Shown here in pieces: positions 37,254-47,690 of a stretch of DNA of 64,000 bases. Below the pieces are notes generated by a model. That model had not been told where the DNA came from. It did not search any database and saw nothing but the letters and a program-made list of their open reading frames with translations. A program made the translations under genes and the position numbers. Numbering within the stretch: the stretch's first letter is position 1; each line of letters opens with the position of its first letter. This stretch comes from Duganella sacchari (GTDB lineage: Bacteria > Pseudomonadota > Gammaproteobacteria > Burkholderiales > Burkholderiaceae_D), in assembly GCF_900143065.1 (NCBI RefSeq), contig NZ_FRCX01000006.1, positions 426,906 to 490,905 of the forward strand, in the 5' to 3' direction.

Positions 37254-38990
37254 ATGCGCGCGTCACGTTTTTTTATTTCCACGCTTAAAGAAGCACCTTC
37301 GGATGCCGAGATCGTCAGCCATCAGTTAATGATGCGCGCCGGCATGATTAAACGGCTGGGTTCGGGCATTTACACCTACATGCCGATGGGCCTGAAAATC
37401 ATCCGCAAGGTCGAAGCCATCGTCCGTGAAGAAATGAACCAGTCCGGGGCCGTCGAGCTGCTGATGCCGCTGATTCAGCCGGCCGAACTGTGGCAAGAGA
37501 CCGGCCGCTGGGACAAGATGGGCGCCGAACTGCTGCGTATCAAGGACCGTCACGGCCGCGAGTTTGCGTTCCAGCCCACGGCGGAAGAAGTCATCACCGA
37601 TGTTGTCCGTTCGGAAATTAAATCCTACCGTCAACTGCCGTTGAATTTTTACCACATCCAGACCAAATTCCGCGACGAACGCCGTCCGCGTTTCGGCCTG
37701 ATGCGCGGCCGCGAGTTCACCATGAAGGATGCCTACTCGTTTGACCGCGACCTGGCCGGCATGCAAGCGTCGTACCAGATCATGTATGACGCCTATGTGC
37801 GTATCTTCAACCGTTTCGGCCTGAAGTTCCGTGCGGTAGCAGCCGATAACGGCGCGATTGGCGGCACCGGCTCGCACGAATTCCACGTGATCGCCTCCAC
37901 CGGCGAAGACGCGCTGGTGTACTGCCCGACCTCGGACTACGCGGCCAATATGGAAGCGGCCGAAGCGCTGGCGCTGAACGCCACCCGTCCTGCCGCCGCG
38001 CAGGCGCTGAGCAAACCGGCGACGCCAGGCGCGACCAAGTGCGAGCAGGTGGCCGAACAGCTGGGCCTGCCGCTGTCGCAAACCGTCAAGACCTTGGCGC
38101 TGACTGTTGAAAACGAGCAGGACGGCAAAGTCACTAAACAGTATTTCATGTTGTTGTTGCGTGGCGACCACGAACTCAACGAAGTCAAGGTCGGCAAGGT
38201 GGCGGGCCTGAGCGCGCACCGCTTCTCGACCGAGCAGGAAATCCTCGAGGTCTACGGCTGCGTGCCGGGCTACCTGGGACCGATCAACACCAAGCTGCCA
38301 GTCACCGTGGTGGCCGACCGCACCGTTGCCAACATGGCCGATTTCGTCTGTGGCGCCAATGAAGAAGGCTACCACTACACGGGCGCCAACTGGGGCCGCG
38401 ACTGCGCCGAGCCACAGATCGTCGCCGACCTGCGCAACGTGGTGGAAGGCGACGCCTCGCCGGACGGCAAGGGCGTGCTGGCGATCGAGCGCGGCATCGA
38501 AGTGGGCCACGTGTTCCAGCTCGGCACCGCCTACTCGGCAGCCATGAAAGCCACCTTCCTCGACGAAAATGGCAAGCCGGCGCCACTGCAGATGGGCTGC
38601 TACGGCATCGGCGTCACGCGCATCCTGGGCGCCGCCATCGAGCAGAACTTCGACGACAAGGGCATCATCTGGCCGACCGCGATTGCGCCGTTCGAGCTGG
38701 TGCTGTGCCCGATGGGCATGGACCGCAGCGACGCGGTCAGGGAGGCGGCCGAGCAGCTGTACGCACAAGCCACCGCCGCCGGCATCGACGTGATCCTGGA
38801 CGACCGCGGTCAGCGCCCTGGCCAGATGTTTGCGGACTGGGAGCTGATCGGCGTGCCGCACCGCGTGGTGATCGGCGACCGTGGCCTCAAGGAAGGCAAC
38901 CTGGAATACCAGGGCCGCCGCGACACCGAAGCGAGCGTCGTGCCGGTGGCCGAGATCCTGGCCTTCATCCAGGGCAAAATGGCGCAGTGA
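37254..38990 (+). CDS. proS: Prolyl-tRNA synthetase
   Basis: A 578-residue class II aminoacyl-tRNA synthetase charging tRNA-Pro, bacterial type with an inserted editing (INS/YbaK-like) domain at about residues 225-380. Motif 2 [23 protein letters not shown] and motif 3 [13 protein letters not shown] are intact, and the C-terminal anticodon-binding domain includes [22 protein letters not shown]. The region upstream (37064-37253) is AT-rich and suits a promoter. The next gene starts 3 bases after the stop. Confidence 0.97.
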   Translation: MRASRFFISTLKEAPSDAEIVSHQLMMRAGMIKRLGSGIYTYMPMGLKIIRKVEAIVREEMNQSGAVELLMPLIQPAELWQETGRWDKMGAELLRIKDRHGREFAFQPTAEEVITDVVRSEIKSYRQLPLNFYHIQTKFRDERRPRFGLMRGREFTMKDAYSFDRDLAGMQASYQIMYDAYVRIFNRFGLKFRAVAADNGAIGGTGSHEFHVIASTGEDALVYCPTSDYAANMEAAEALALNATRPAAAQALSKPATPGATKCEQVAEQLGLPLSQTVKTLALTVENEQDGKVTKQYFMLLLRGDHELNEVKVGKVAGLSAHRFSTEQEILEVYGCVPGYLGPINTKLPVTVVADRTVANMADFVCGANEEGYHYTGANWGRDCAEPQIVADLRNVVEGDASPDGKGVLAIERGIEVGHVFQLGTAYSAAMKATFLDENGKPAPLQMGCYGIGVTRILGAAIEQNFDDKGIIWPTAIAPFELVLCPMGMDRSDAVREAAEQLYAQATAAGIDVILDDRGQRPGQMFADWELIGVPHRVVIGDRGLKEGNLEYQGRRDTEASVVPVAEILAFIQGKMAQ

Positions 38991-38992
38991 GC

Positions 38993-39595
38993 ATGTGGCT
39001 GTCCCGCTGGCTGATGGCGGCGGTGCTGGTGTTGCTAGCGTTGCTGGCACCGCTGGCGCTGGCCGGCAACCAGAAGGAAGAAGCGCTGGCCGACTCGGTG
39101 CGGCTGGCGCTGTCCAACGCCATCAAGGACGCGACGCCGCCGACGCCGGCGTTCCGCAATCCGTCCGACCGGGCGCGCTACCAGAACTGGCTGGAAACCA
39201 TGTCCTACCGGCTGCAGCGCAAGCTGCCGGACGACCAGACCCGCAGCGAATTCCTGGCCACGGTCTGGTACGAAGCGCGCCGCGCCGGGCTGGATCCGGG
39301 CATGGTGCTGGGGCTGATCCAGGTGGAATCCGCCTACCGCAAATATGCCGTCTCGCTGGCTGGCGCGCGCGGCTACATGCAGGTGATGCCGTTCTGGACC
39401 AATGTAATCGGCGACCGCAACCGGCGTGCGCTGTTCGACATGCAAACCAATCTGCGCTACGGCTGCGCCATCCTGCGCATGTACATCGACATGGAAGCGG
39501 GCAACCTGTTCCTGGCGCTGGGCCGCTACAACGGCAGCCGCGGCAAGCCCGACTATCCCAACGCCGTGCTGGCCGCCTGGAATCACTGGAAGTAA
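38993..39595 (+). CDS. Lytic transglycosylase, SLT domain
   Basis: A 200-residue exported murein hydrolase. A signal peptide (WLMAAVLVLLALLAPLALA) is followed by a helical region and an SLT domain, with the catalytic glutamate in LIQVESAYRKYAVS, then GARGYMQVMPFW and LRYGCAILRMY. Such enzymes cleave glycan strands to 1,6-anhydromuropeptides. ATG at 38993 is used, three bases after the proS stop; a GTG at 38987 overlapping proS is possible. Confidence 0.88.
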   Translation: MWLSRWLMAAVLVLLALLAPLALAGNQKEEALADSVRLALSNAIKDATPPTPAFRNPSDRARYQNWLETMSYRLQRKLPDDQTRSEFLATVWYEARRAGLDPGMVLGLIQVESAYRKYAVSLAGARGYMQVMPFWTNVIGDRNRRALFDMQTNLRYGCAILRMYIDMEAGNLFLALGRYNGSRGKPDYPNAVLAAWNHWK

Positions 39596-39610
39596 GCGTC
39601 GGGGCATAAA

Positions 39611-39638
39611 AAAACCGGGGCGATCCCCGGTTTTTTTT
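39611..39638. terminator. Bidirectional rho-independent terminator
   Basis: AAAACCGGGG-CGAT-CCCCGGTTTT followed by further T's, with an A-run on the left, sits between the convergent transglycosylase and SWIB genes and can act in both directions. Confidence 0.9.
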
Positions 39639-39654
39639 CGGCTCTGACTCCAGC

Positions 39655-40023
39655 TTATTTCAGGTGGTCGGAAATGAGCTTGGTCATTTCGAACATGGAA
39701 ACCTGGGCTTTGCCGCCGAATACGGCTTTCAGCTTGTCGTCGGCGTTGATCATGCGGCGGTTGGCCGGATCTTGCAGATCGTGCTTTTTGATGTAATCCC
39801 ACACTTTTTTGGTCACTTCGGTACGCGGCAGGGCTGCTGCACCGACGACGGCGCCCAGGGAGGCGGATGGCGTCATCGCTTTCATGAAGGCGGCGTTAGG
39901 CTTACGTGCCGCAGGTGCTTTTTTCGCTGCTGGCTTGGCTGCTGCTTTTACAGGTGCTGCTTTTTTTGCGGCAGGCTTTGCCGCCGGTTTCTTAGCTGGT
40001 GCTGCTTTTTTGGCTGTTGCCAT
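39655..40023 (-). CDS. SWIB/MDM2 domain protein with H1-like N-terminal tail
   Basis: A 122-residue protein. Residues 1-45 are Lys/Ala/Pro-rich (MATAKKAAPAKKPAAKPAAK), like histone H1 tails, and the rest is a SWIB domain: ALPRTEVTKKVWDYIKKHDLQ then NRRMINADDKLKAVFGG. SWIB domains in bacteria are known mainly from chlamydiae and some proteobacteria and are suspected chromatin proteins. AAGGAGG lies 10 bases before the ATG at 40023. Its tail echoes the Ala/Lys protein at 61994-63019. Confidence 0.88.
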   Translation of the reverse strand: MATAKKAAPAKKPAAKPAAKKAAPVKAAAKPAAKKAPAARKPNAAFMKAMTPSASLGAVVGAAALPRTEVTKKVWDYIKKHDLQDPANRRMINADDKLKAVFGGKAQVSMFEMTKLISDHLK

Positions 40024-40215
40024 ATTCGAGCCTCCTTAACGTACACATAGAAAATTGCGCAATTGATCGCACCGGCTAATATTGGTGGGGTTTTAACCTG
40101 TGCGCAAGTGTTTTTCGCGTTTTTTCCCGGAAACACCACGCAAACACGGGGCCAGGCCCGTGTTTGCCGTGTTTGCGGGGCGTCGGAGGCTGTTTTAAGA
40201 CGGACGGCAAGCTGC

Positions 40216-41583
40216 TTAGCGCATGCCCGGCATCATGCCCTTCATGGCGCGCATCATCTTCATCATGCCGCCGCCGGACAGCTTTTTCATCATGGTCTGC
40301 ATCTGCTCGAACTGGTTCAGCATGCGGTTCACTTCCTGCACCTGCACCCCGGCGCCGGCCGCGATGCGGCGTTTGCGCGTGGCTTTGATGAGTTCCGGCT
40401 TGGCGCGTTCGGCCTTGGTCATCGAATCGATGATGCCGACCATGCGGCGCACCTGCTTGTCGGCCTGGCCCATATTGGCGTTGCCGGCGGCCTGCTGGAA
40501 CTGGGCCGGCAGCTTGTCGACCAGGCTGGCCATGCCGCCCATATTCTTCATCTGGCTTAACTGCGCCTTGAAGTCGTTCATGTCGAACTTGCCGCCCGAT
40601 TTGACCTTGGCGGCCAGGTCGGCAGCCGCCTTGGCGTCCACGCCTTTGCGCGCTTCTTCCACCAGCGCCAGGATGTCGCCCATGCCCAGCACGCGGTTGG
40701 CCATGCGCGCCGGGTCAAACGCTTCCAGGCCGTCGAGTTTTTCCGAGACGCCGGCAAACTTGATCGGCTTGCCCGTGATGTGGCGTACCGACAGCGCCGC
40801 ACCGCCGCGCGAGTCGCCGTCCAGCTTGGTCAGCACGATGCCGGTCAGCGGCAGCGCGTCGTTGAACGCCTTGGCGGTATTGATGGCGTCCTGGCCCAGC
40901 ATGGCGTCGACCACGAACAGGGTTTCAATCGGCTTGACCGCGCTGTGCACGGCAGCGATTTCCTGCATCATTTCTTCGTCGATGCCGAGGCGGCCGGCGG
41001 TGTCGATGATGAGCACGTCGTGGTAGTGCTTCTTGGCCCAGTCCAGCGCGTTGAGCGCGATATCGACCGGCTTATCCTGCGCGGTGGACGGGAAGAAGTC
41101 GGCGCCCACTTGCGCGGTCACCGATTGCAGCTGGGCGATTGCGGCCGGACGGTAGACGTCGGCCGACACGGTCAGCACTTTCTTTTTCTTTTCTTCCTTG
41201 AGGTATTTGGCCAGCTTGCCGACGGTGGTGGTTTTACCCACACCCTGCAGACCGGCCATCAGGATGATGGCGGGCGGCTGCTGGGCAAAGCTCAGCTGGG
41301 CCGCTTCCGGCCCGAGGTCGGCGCCCATCAGGGCGGCCAGCTCGCGCTGCACCACGCCAACCAGCGCCTGGCCAGGCGACAGCGAGGAAATCACTTCCTC
41401 GCCCAGGGCTTTGTCCTTGACGCGGGCAATGAATTCGCGCACGGCCGGCAGGGCGACGTCGGCCTCCAGCAGCGCCATGCGTACTTCGCGCAGCATTTCA
41501 GCGGTATTGGCTTCGGTCAGGCGGGCCTCGCCGCGCATGGTCTTGACGACCTTGGCGAGGCGTTGAGTCAGATTATCTAGCAT
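40216..41583 (-). CDS. ffh: Signal recognition particle protein
   Basis: The 455-residue SRP GTPase that binds 4.5S RNA and signal peptides during cotranslational membrane targeting. N domain, then G domain with Walker A GLQGVGKTTTVGKL (residues 111-), DTAGRLGIDEEM and TKLDGDSRGGAAL, then the Met-rich M domain ending MMKMMRAMKGMMPGMR. ATG at 41583. In related genomes ffh lies divergent from a ypjD/ccsA-like gene; here five kilobases of other genes intervene. Confidence 0.97.
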   Translation of the reverse strand: MLDNLTQRLAKVVKTMRGEARLTEANTAEMLREVRMALLEADVALPAVREFIARVKDKALGEEVISSLSPGQALVGVVQRELAALMGADLGPEAAQLSFAQQPPAIILMAGLQGVGKTTTVGKLAKYLKEEKKKKVLTVSADVYRPAAIAQLQSVTAQVGADFFPSTAQDKPVDIALNALDWAKKHYHDVLIIDTAGRLGIDEEMMQEIAAVHSAVKPIETLFVVDAMLGQDAINTAKAFNDALPLTGIVLTKLDGDSRGGAALSVRHITGKPIKFAGVSEKLDGLEAFDPARMANRVLGMGDILALVEEARKGVDAKAAADLAAKVKSGGKFDMNDFKAQLSQMKNMGGMASLVDKLPAQFQQAAGNANMGQADKQVRRMVGIIDSMTKAERAKPELIKATRKRRIAAGAGVQVQEVNRMLNQFEQMQTMMKKLSGGGMMKMMRAMKGMMPGMR

Positions 41584-41661
41584 GGTGAACGATCAGTCGG
41601 GGTAAGGCGGCTCTGGGCCGGACAATGGCCGCCATTTTACCCCATCCGGCCTGGCTTGGCC

Positions 41662-43806
41662 TTAGTGCGGCACCGTCAGGCGCATGATGGCGCCGCCGGA
41701 GAACAGGGCGAAACTGTAAGGACCGGTCTTGACCAGGTGGGATGGATGGTCCAGATAGCCAGGCAGTGCGCCACTGCGGGTAAAGCTTTTGCCGGGTGTG
41801 CCCGCGATGATGCTGGTGTCCAGCGCGGGCGTGGTGCGGATCACAACACCCTGTGCAGCGTCGATGCGGTAGGTGTTGCCCGACGCATCCGCAATGACGT
41901 TCAGCGTGGCCGGCGGCAGGATGATGGAGGTGACGGCGCCGGCTGGCGTGATTTTGGTATAGCGCACCTTGTTGTCATACGCTTCATAGCCGTACAGGTT
42001 GCCATCGGCGTCTATCCCCAGCAGCGACAGGCCGAAGAAATGGGCGGCCGCGCCGGCGCCGTCTTTCCAGTCGGTCGAGGGCAGGGCGCCCGCCAGCACC
42101 GTGGTGCTGCCATCCGGCGCGATCTTGAAAATGCGCGAACCGACCTGGGTGGCGGTGGGCGAAATAGTCTGGCTGGACGAGACATAGGTGTTGCCGGCGG
42201 CATCCACCACCAGGCCGGTCAGATAACCGATGTCGGCGGTATGCGCGATGGTGCTCACCACGCCTGCCGGCGTTACCTTGCGCAGGCGCAGGCCGGTCGC
42301 CAGCGGACCATCGATAGGGCTGGGATCGTCGGCAACATACAGGTTGCCGGCGGCGTCCGCGCCCATGGTATTGAACGCGTAGTTAAAGCGGGCAGCAGCG
42401 CCCGTGCCATCGACATCGCCAATGCCGGCGTCGCGCATCTTGCCGACAAACGGCACCGTGCTGCCGTCCGCCTTGAGTTTTTGAATCTGGGCATTTTGCA
42501 AAACATACAGCGCATTGTTCGGGCCGGTCAATACACTGCCGTCGCCAGCGGTCATGACGCTGCTGACAACGCCGGCGGGCGTGATGGTGCGCAGCCGGTA
42601 TTCCATTTTTTGTGGGGTTGCATATGTGTCATAGCCGACCAGGTTGCCGTCGCTGGTCAGCGCCAGGTTGTATAGCTGGCTGAAGCTGGCCGCCTTGCCG
42701 GCGCCATCCGCCGGACCGCGTGTGACGCTGACCGCGCCAAACGTGCCGGCCACGGTGCTGGTGCTGCCGTCGGCTGCTATCTTGCGCACCACCTGGCCGC
42801 CATCATTGACATAGAGATTGCCTTTGCCGTCCGGCGCCACGGCCTGGATGCCGCTGAAGCGCGTGGCCGTGCGGTTGCCATCCACCGCCGGCCTTGGATA
42901 GGCACCGCCGGTGACCGTGCCGCTCAGCACGGCGACCTGGCCGCTGAACGACACCGTATCCACGCGCTCCAGCTGATAGACATACAGCGTGTTGTTGTCG
43001 GCGGCCAAAGTCAGTACCGGGGTCATGCCGGCCCGGACTTTGGCGATGGTGCTGATGCTGCCGTCCAGCGCCAGTTTGCGGATCGGTACGTCCGAGCCGG
43101 GAATGTTGTTGAGACCGTAGATATCGATGAAGTAAATGCTGCCGTCCGGCCCGGCAACCGGGGAAATCGGCTGGCCCAGGCTGGCCGTGCCTTTGGGACC
43201 ATCGACGTAAGCCCGGGCCGTGCTCAGCACGGTGGTGACCACGCCGTCGGGCGTGATCTTGCGCAGCGATGGCAGGTCGTCCGCCAGGTACAGATTGCCG
43301 CCGGCGTCGGTGCTGATCTGGACCGCATATTCCAGCCGGGCCTCGGTACCCGTGCCATCCAGGTGGCCGTAGCCGCCATCATCGCCTGCCAGCAGGCTCA
43401 GGCGCGGCGTGTCCGCCGGATGCAGCGTGAGCGTGAAGGATTTGCTGGCGCCGTTGGCGGTGGCGGTAACGGTGACCTTGGTGTCCGCGCTCACCCCGCC
43501 GGCCGGCGGCAGATAGTTGATGCTGGTGCCGCTGCTGGCCGACAGCGCGCCGGGATTGCCCGCGCCCAGCGTCCAGCTGACGGTGGAACTGTCCGATGGG
43601 GTCGCGGTCAGCGTCAGCGGCGTGCTGCCGGTGACGCTCTGTTCGCTGCTGCCGCCCAGCGTCAGCGTGGTGGCGGGCGCTGGCGTCGGGGTGGGCGCGG
43701 GGGCGGCTGGCGTGCTGCTGCCGCCGCCACCGCATGCCGTCAGCATGGCGGCAAGCAGGATGGCCGAGGTCAGGGCGGGAAGGGCGCGACGAGATGATTG
43801 TTGCAT
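41662..43806 (-). CDS. Exported lipoprotein with NHL/beta-propeller-like repeats
   Basis: A 714-residue lipoprotein with lipobox LLAAMLTAC (Cys25) and a Gly/Ser/Pro/Thr linker. An Ig-like domain follows (residues ~50-120, PSDSSTVSWTLGAG). The rest is a series of blocks of the form DAAGNLYVADDxxxxLRKVTPDGVVSTIAG, typical of NHL-type beta-propellers, repeated about ten times with differing order. Such proteins are cell-surface binders. The ATG at 43806 places the lipobox at the usual distance. Ligand unknown. It is divergent from the ABC transporter across a CRP-like site. Confidence 0.8.
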   Translation of the reverse strand: MQQSSRRALPALTSAILLAAMLTACGGGGSSTPAAPAPTPTPAPATTLTLGGSSEQSVTGSTPLTLTATPSDSSTVSWTLGAGNPGALSASSGTSINYLPPAGGVSADTKVTVTATANGASKSFTLTLHPADTPRLSLLAGDDGGYGHLDGTGTEARLEYAVQISTDAGGNLYLADDLPSLRKITPDGVVTTVLSTARAYVDGPKGTASLGQPISPVAGPDGSIYFIDIYGLNNIPGSDVPIRKLALDGSISTIAKVRAGMTPVLTLAADNNTLYVYQLERVDTVSFSGQVAVLSGTVTGGAYPRPAVDGNRTATRFSGIQAVAPDGKGNLYVNDGGQVVRKIAADGSTSTVAGTFGAVSVTRGPADGAGKAASFSQLYNLALTSDGNLVGYDTYATPQKMEYRLRTITPAGVVSSVMTAGDGSVLTGPNNALYVLQNAQIQKLKADGSTVPFVGKMRDAGIGDVDGTGAAARFNYAFNTMGADAAGNLYVADDPSPIDGPLATGLRLRKVTPAGVVSTIAHTADIGYLTGLVVDAAGNTYVSSSQTISPTATQVGSRIFKIAPDGSTTVLAGALPSTDWKDGAGAAAHFFGLSLLGIDADGNLYGYEAYDNKVRYTKITPAGAVTSIILPPATLNVIADASGNTYRIDAAQGVVIRTTPALDTSIIAGTPGKSFTRSGALPGYLDHPSHLVKTGPYSFALFSGGAIMRLTVPH

Positions 43807-43879
43807 GATGGTTCCGTTATTTAAAATATTATCTTTGCGATTTAGTAACGGCATCCTAGGCGTATTGGTATATTAAAAA

Positions 43880-43895
43880 TGTGACAACCGTCACA
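43880..43895. promoter_or_regulatory. CRP-like palindrome TGTGA-N6-TCACA
   Basis: TGTGACAACCGTCACA matches the CRP consensus TGTGA-N6-TCACA exactly, within the 164-bp divergent region between the lipoprotein and ABC transporter genes. Both could respond to a CRP/Vfr-family regulator. The exact symmetry is visible; regulator identity is inference. Confidence 0.6.
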
Positions 43896-43970
43896 AATGA
43901 CATTTTTTACAGATGCACTGCGGGGCTTGGTATGATTCCTGCACTGAATAAAAACACCGAGGAGTAAGGG

Positions 43971-44939
43971 ATGAGACTGAAAGCGATCTGCGTAGCAATG
44001 ACCGCCATGACCCTGTTGGGCAGCGCCCAGGCGCAGGACGTGGTGCGATTGGGGAATCTGAAGTTTGCCCACTACGGCGCCGTTTCTTATATCAAGGAGA
44101 TTGCCCCCAAGTGCGGCATCAAGGTTGAAGAGCGCGTGTTCGCCAAAGGCCTGGATGTGATGCAGGCCATCATTGCCGGTGAGCTGGACGTGGGCACCAC
44201 GGCCTCGGAAGCTGCGATCTCGGGCCGCGCCGGCGGCGCGCCGATTTATGTGGTGGCAGGCTTTGCCAAAGGCGGCGCGCAGCTGGTCAGCCGCGCCGAT
44301 CTCAAACTGAAAACCGTGAAAGACCTCAAGGGCAAGAAGGTCGGCGTCACGCGCGGCGGCATCCAGGAAGTGCTGCTGCTGGCCGAGCTGCAGCAGAACG
44401 GCCTGAGCGTGTCCGACCAGCCGGGCAAGGATGTGCAGCTGGTGTTCCTGGCCTATGCGGATTTGAACCAGGCGCTGCTGGGCAAGCAGATCGACGCCAT
44501 GATGCAGTCCGAGCCGCAATCCTCGCAGGCCATCAACAAGGGCTTCGGCAGCGAAATGATCAAGCCTTACGACACGCCGATCGGCGAGCCGGTGCGGACC
44601 ATGGTGATGACCGAGAAGTTCTACAAGGAGAAGCGTGCGCTGGCCGAGAAGTTCATGAACTGCTTCGTGCAGGCCACCAAGACCTTCATCGACAACAAGG
44701 CCATCGCCGAGAAGTATGTACGCGAGGTGGTGTTCAAGGGCCAGATCACCAAGGATGATTTTGACGACGCCATCGGCAATTCGCCCTACAGCTACGACAT
44801 CACGCCCGAGCACATCCAGACCACCACCGATGTGATGGTCAAGACCGGCGTTGGCCGCATGGCCAAGCCGCCGGTGGCCAAGGACTGGGTCAAGACCGAT
44901 CTGCTGGAAGCGGCCAAGAAATCGCTGGGCGTGAAATAA
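43971..44939 (+). CDS. ABC transporter substrate-binding protein, TauA/NitT type
   Basis: A 322-residue periplasmic binding protein with signal peptide MRLKAICVAMTAMTLLGSAQA. VRLGNLKFAHYGAVSYIKEIAPK, GLDVMQAIIAGELDVGTTAS and GKKVGVTRGGIQEVLLLAELQ give the fold of the nitrate/sulfonate/taurine class. GGAGTAAGGG precedes the ATG. First gene of a three-gene importer; solute not deducible from sequence. Confidence 0.88.
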   Translation: MRLKAICVAMTAMTLLGSAQAQDVVRLGNLKFAHYGAVSYIKEIAPKCGIKVEERVFAKGLDVMQAIIAGELDVGTTASEAAISGRAGGAPIYVVAGFAKGGAQLVSRADLKLKTVKDLKGKKVGVTRGGIQEVLLLAELQQNGLSVSDQPGKDVQLVFLAYADLNQALLGKQIDAMMQSEPQSSQAINKGFGSEMIKPYDTPIGEPVRTMVMTEKFYKEKRALAEKFMNCFVQATKTFIDNKAIAEKYVREVVFKGQITKDDFDDAIGNSPYSYDITPEHIQTTTDVMVKTGVGRMAKPPVAKDWVKTDLLEAAKKSLGVK

Positions 44940-45762
44940 TGGTGGCCACGTCGTCGTGGCGCCAGGTCGGCATCGGCCTGGTCCTGCCGGCCGTGATTAT
45001 CGCGCTGTGGCAGGCGGTGGCGCAGCTGGGCTGGGTCAATCCGCAGGTGCTGCCGTCGCCGCTGGCGGTGGCGGAGAAGTGGGTGGCCTACCTGCTGCCG
45101 CTGCAGCCGTATGATCCGGCGGCCGGCAGCTGGCTGCACTGGGCCGTGTCCGGCGAGCTGATTACCGATTCGCTGAGCAGCCTGTACCGTGTGCTGCTGG
45201 GCTTCCTGATCGGCGGCGGCCTGGCGTTGCCGCTGGGCCTGGCCATGGGCATGAGTCCGCGCGTCTACGACTGGTTCAATGTGCTGGTGCAGATGGTGCG
45301 GCCGGTGCCGCCGATTGCTTATATCCCGCTGTCGATGCTGTGGTTCGGCCTGGGCAATCCGCCGGCCGTGTTCCTGATCGCGCTGGGCGCCTTCTTCCCG
45401 GTGCTGATGAACACCATTGCCGGTGTGCGCCAGGTGGATGGCATTTATATCCGCGCTGCGCGTAATCTGGGCGCGTCCGGGTTTACCATGTTTACCCGCG
45501 TGATCCTGCCGGCCGCCGTGCCCTACATCCTGTCCGGCGTGCGGATCGGCATAGGCACCGCGTTCATCGTGGTGATCGTGGCCGAGATGGTGGCCGTGAA
45601 CAATGGCCTGGGCTTCCGCATCCTGGAGGCGCGCGAGTACTTCTGGTCTGACAAGATCATCGCCGGCATGATTACCATTGGCCTGATCGGCCTGGCCATC
45701 GATGTCGGCATGAACAAGCTGAATAACTATCTGCTGCGCTGGCACCGCGGGCTGGAGAACTG

Positions 45763-45763
<1 letters not shown>
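44939..45763 (+). CDS. ABC transporter permease, TauC/SsuC type
   Basis: A 274-residue inner-membrane protein with about six helices and the permease motif near RAARNLGASGFTMFTRVILPAAVPYILSGVRIGIG, which contacts the ATPase. Its ATG overlaps the binding-protein stop (TAATG), and its stop overlaps the ATPase start. Family is clear; substrate unknown. Confidence 0.92.
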
Positions 45764-46560
<797 letters not shown>

Positions 46561-46581
46561 GCGATGGTGTAAACTGCCGGG

Positions 46582-47385
46582 ATGCAGATCTCTTCTTTTA
46601 TCGCAGCCATCGTGCTGTACATCGTGTGCGCCGCCTTGCCTTCGCGCCGTGGCGGCCTGATTTCGGCCGTCACACTGGCGGCCTGGCTGCTGCACGGCGC
46701 CGGCCTGTGGTCGGAAATCGCCGCTGGCGGTGCGCTGCGCTTCGGCTTTGCCGCCATGCTGTCGTCGGCCTTGTGGGTGTCGGTGGCCGCGTACTGGATA
46801 GAAAACCGGAATTTCAGCCTGGATGGCCTGCGCCGCCTGGTCATGCCCAGCGCCGCCGTCGCCGCCGCGCTGCAAGTGGTCTTCCCCGGCAACCTGGTGC
46901 CGCTGGAAGGCAAGTCGCCGCTGTTTGGCTGGCATATCGCAATTGCCACCATGGCCTACAGCACGCTGACGATTGCCGCCTTCCACGCCGTGCTGATGGC
47001 CTTGCAGGAGGCGCGCCTGCATGCGCGCAGCGACAAGAAATCCTTCCTGTCCGGCGCGCTGGACCAGCTGCCGGCGCTGCTGACCATGGAAAAGCTGTTG
47101 TTCCGCATGATCGGCTTTGGCTTCACCTTGTTAAGCCTGACCGTGCTGTCGGGCATCGTGTTCTCGGAAGAGCTGTTCGGCCAGGCGCTGAAATGGGACC
47201 ATAAATCGGTCTTCACCATGCTGTCATGGATGCTGTTTGCCGCGCTGCTGGCGGGCCGCCGCTTCCGTGGCTGGCGCGGCAAGACCGCGCTGAGCTTCAC
47301 GCTGGCCGGCTTTGCGACTTTGCTGCTGGCCTACGTCGGCAGCCGTTTTGTGTTTGAAGTGGTTTTACATAAGGGTTGGGCATGA
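46582..47385 (+). CDS. CcsA/YpjD-like cytochrome c assembly-type membrane protein
   Basis: A 267-residue eight-helix protein of the CcsA/CcmF-related YpjD group. AIATMAYSTLTIAAFHAVLMALQEARL and KWDHKSVFTMLSWMLFAALLAGRR are the family blocks, with conserved His and Trp residues for haem handling. In E. coli and relatives the YpjD gene lies beside ffh. Its stop overlaps the following ATG. Exact biochemical role in this group is not well fixed. Confidence 0.85.
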   Translation: MQISSFIAAIVLYIVCAALPSRRGGLISAVTLAAWLLHGAGLWSEIAAGGALRFGFAAMLSSALWVSVAAYWIENRNFSLDGLRRLVMPSAAVAAALQVVFPGNLVPLEGKSPLFGWHIAIATMAYSTLTIAAFHAVLMALQEARLHARSDKKSFLSGALDQLPALLTMEKLLFRMIGFGFTLLSLTVLSGIVFSEELFGQALKWDHKSVFTMLSWMLFAALLAGRRFRGWRGKTALSFTLAGFATLLLAYVGSRFVFEVVLHKGWA

Positions 47386-47678
47386 GCCGTATCATTTTCT
47401 GGCTGGCGCTGATTTTCCTGGTGATCTTTGCGATCCGTTCCAAGATCCGCGAGGCGCAGAAGCGCCAACAGCAGCAGTTCCGTCAGCAACAGCAGCCGGC
47501 GCCGCAAGCGCCGCCGCAGCCGACCTACCGGGAGCGCGCCGCCAGCCAGGCGGCCAATGACGCCGAGGTGATGCTGCAGTGCGCGCATTGCGGCATCTTC
47601 TATCCTGCCTCGGAAACGGTGCAGGCCAATGGCCGCGACTACTGCAGCGCGGCCCATGCGGCGCTGCCGTCCGCCTGA
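47382..47678 (+). CDS. PP0621 family protein, membrane anchor with zinc-ribbon-like end
   Basis: A 98-residue protein: one N-terminal transmembrane helix (IIFWLALIFLVIFAI), a Gln/Pro-rich linker (RQQQQPAPQAPPQP) and a C-terminal CAHCGIFYPASE...YCSAAH that fits a CxxC/C-H metal site. This matches the small PP0621 proteins found before pilS in beta- and gammaproteobacteria. ATG at 47382 overlaps the YpjD-like stop. Function unknown. Confidence 0.8.
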   Translation: MSRIIFWLALIFLVIFAIRSKIREAQKRQQQQFRQQQQPAPQAPPQPTYRERAASQAANDAEVMLQCAHCGIFYPASETVQANGRDYCSAAHAALPSA

Positions 47679-47690
47679 CCGCCCAGCGCC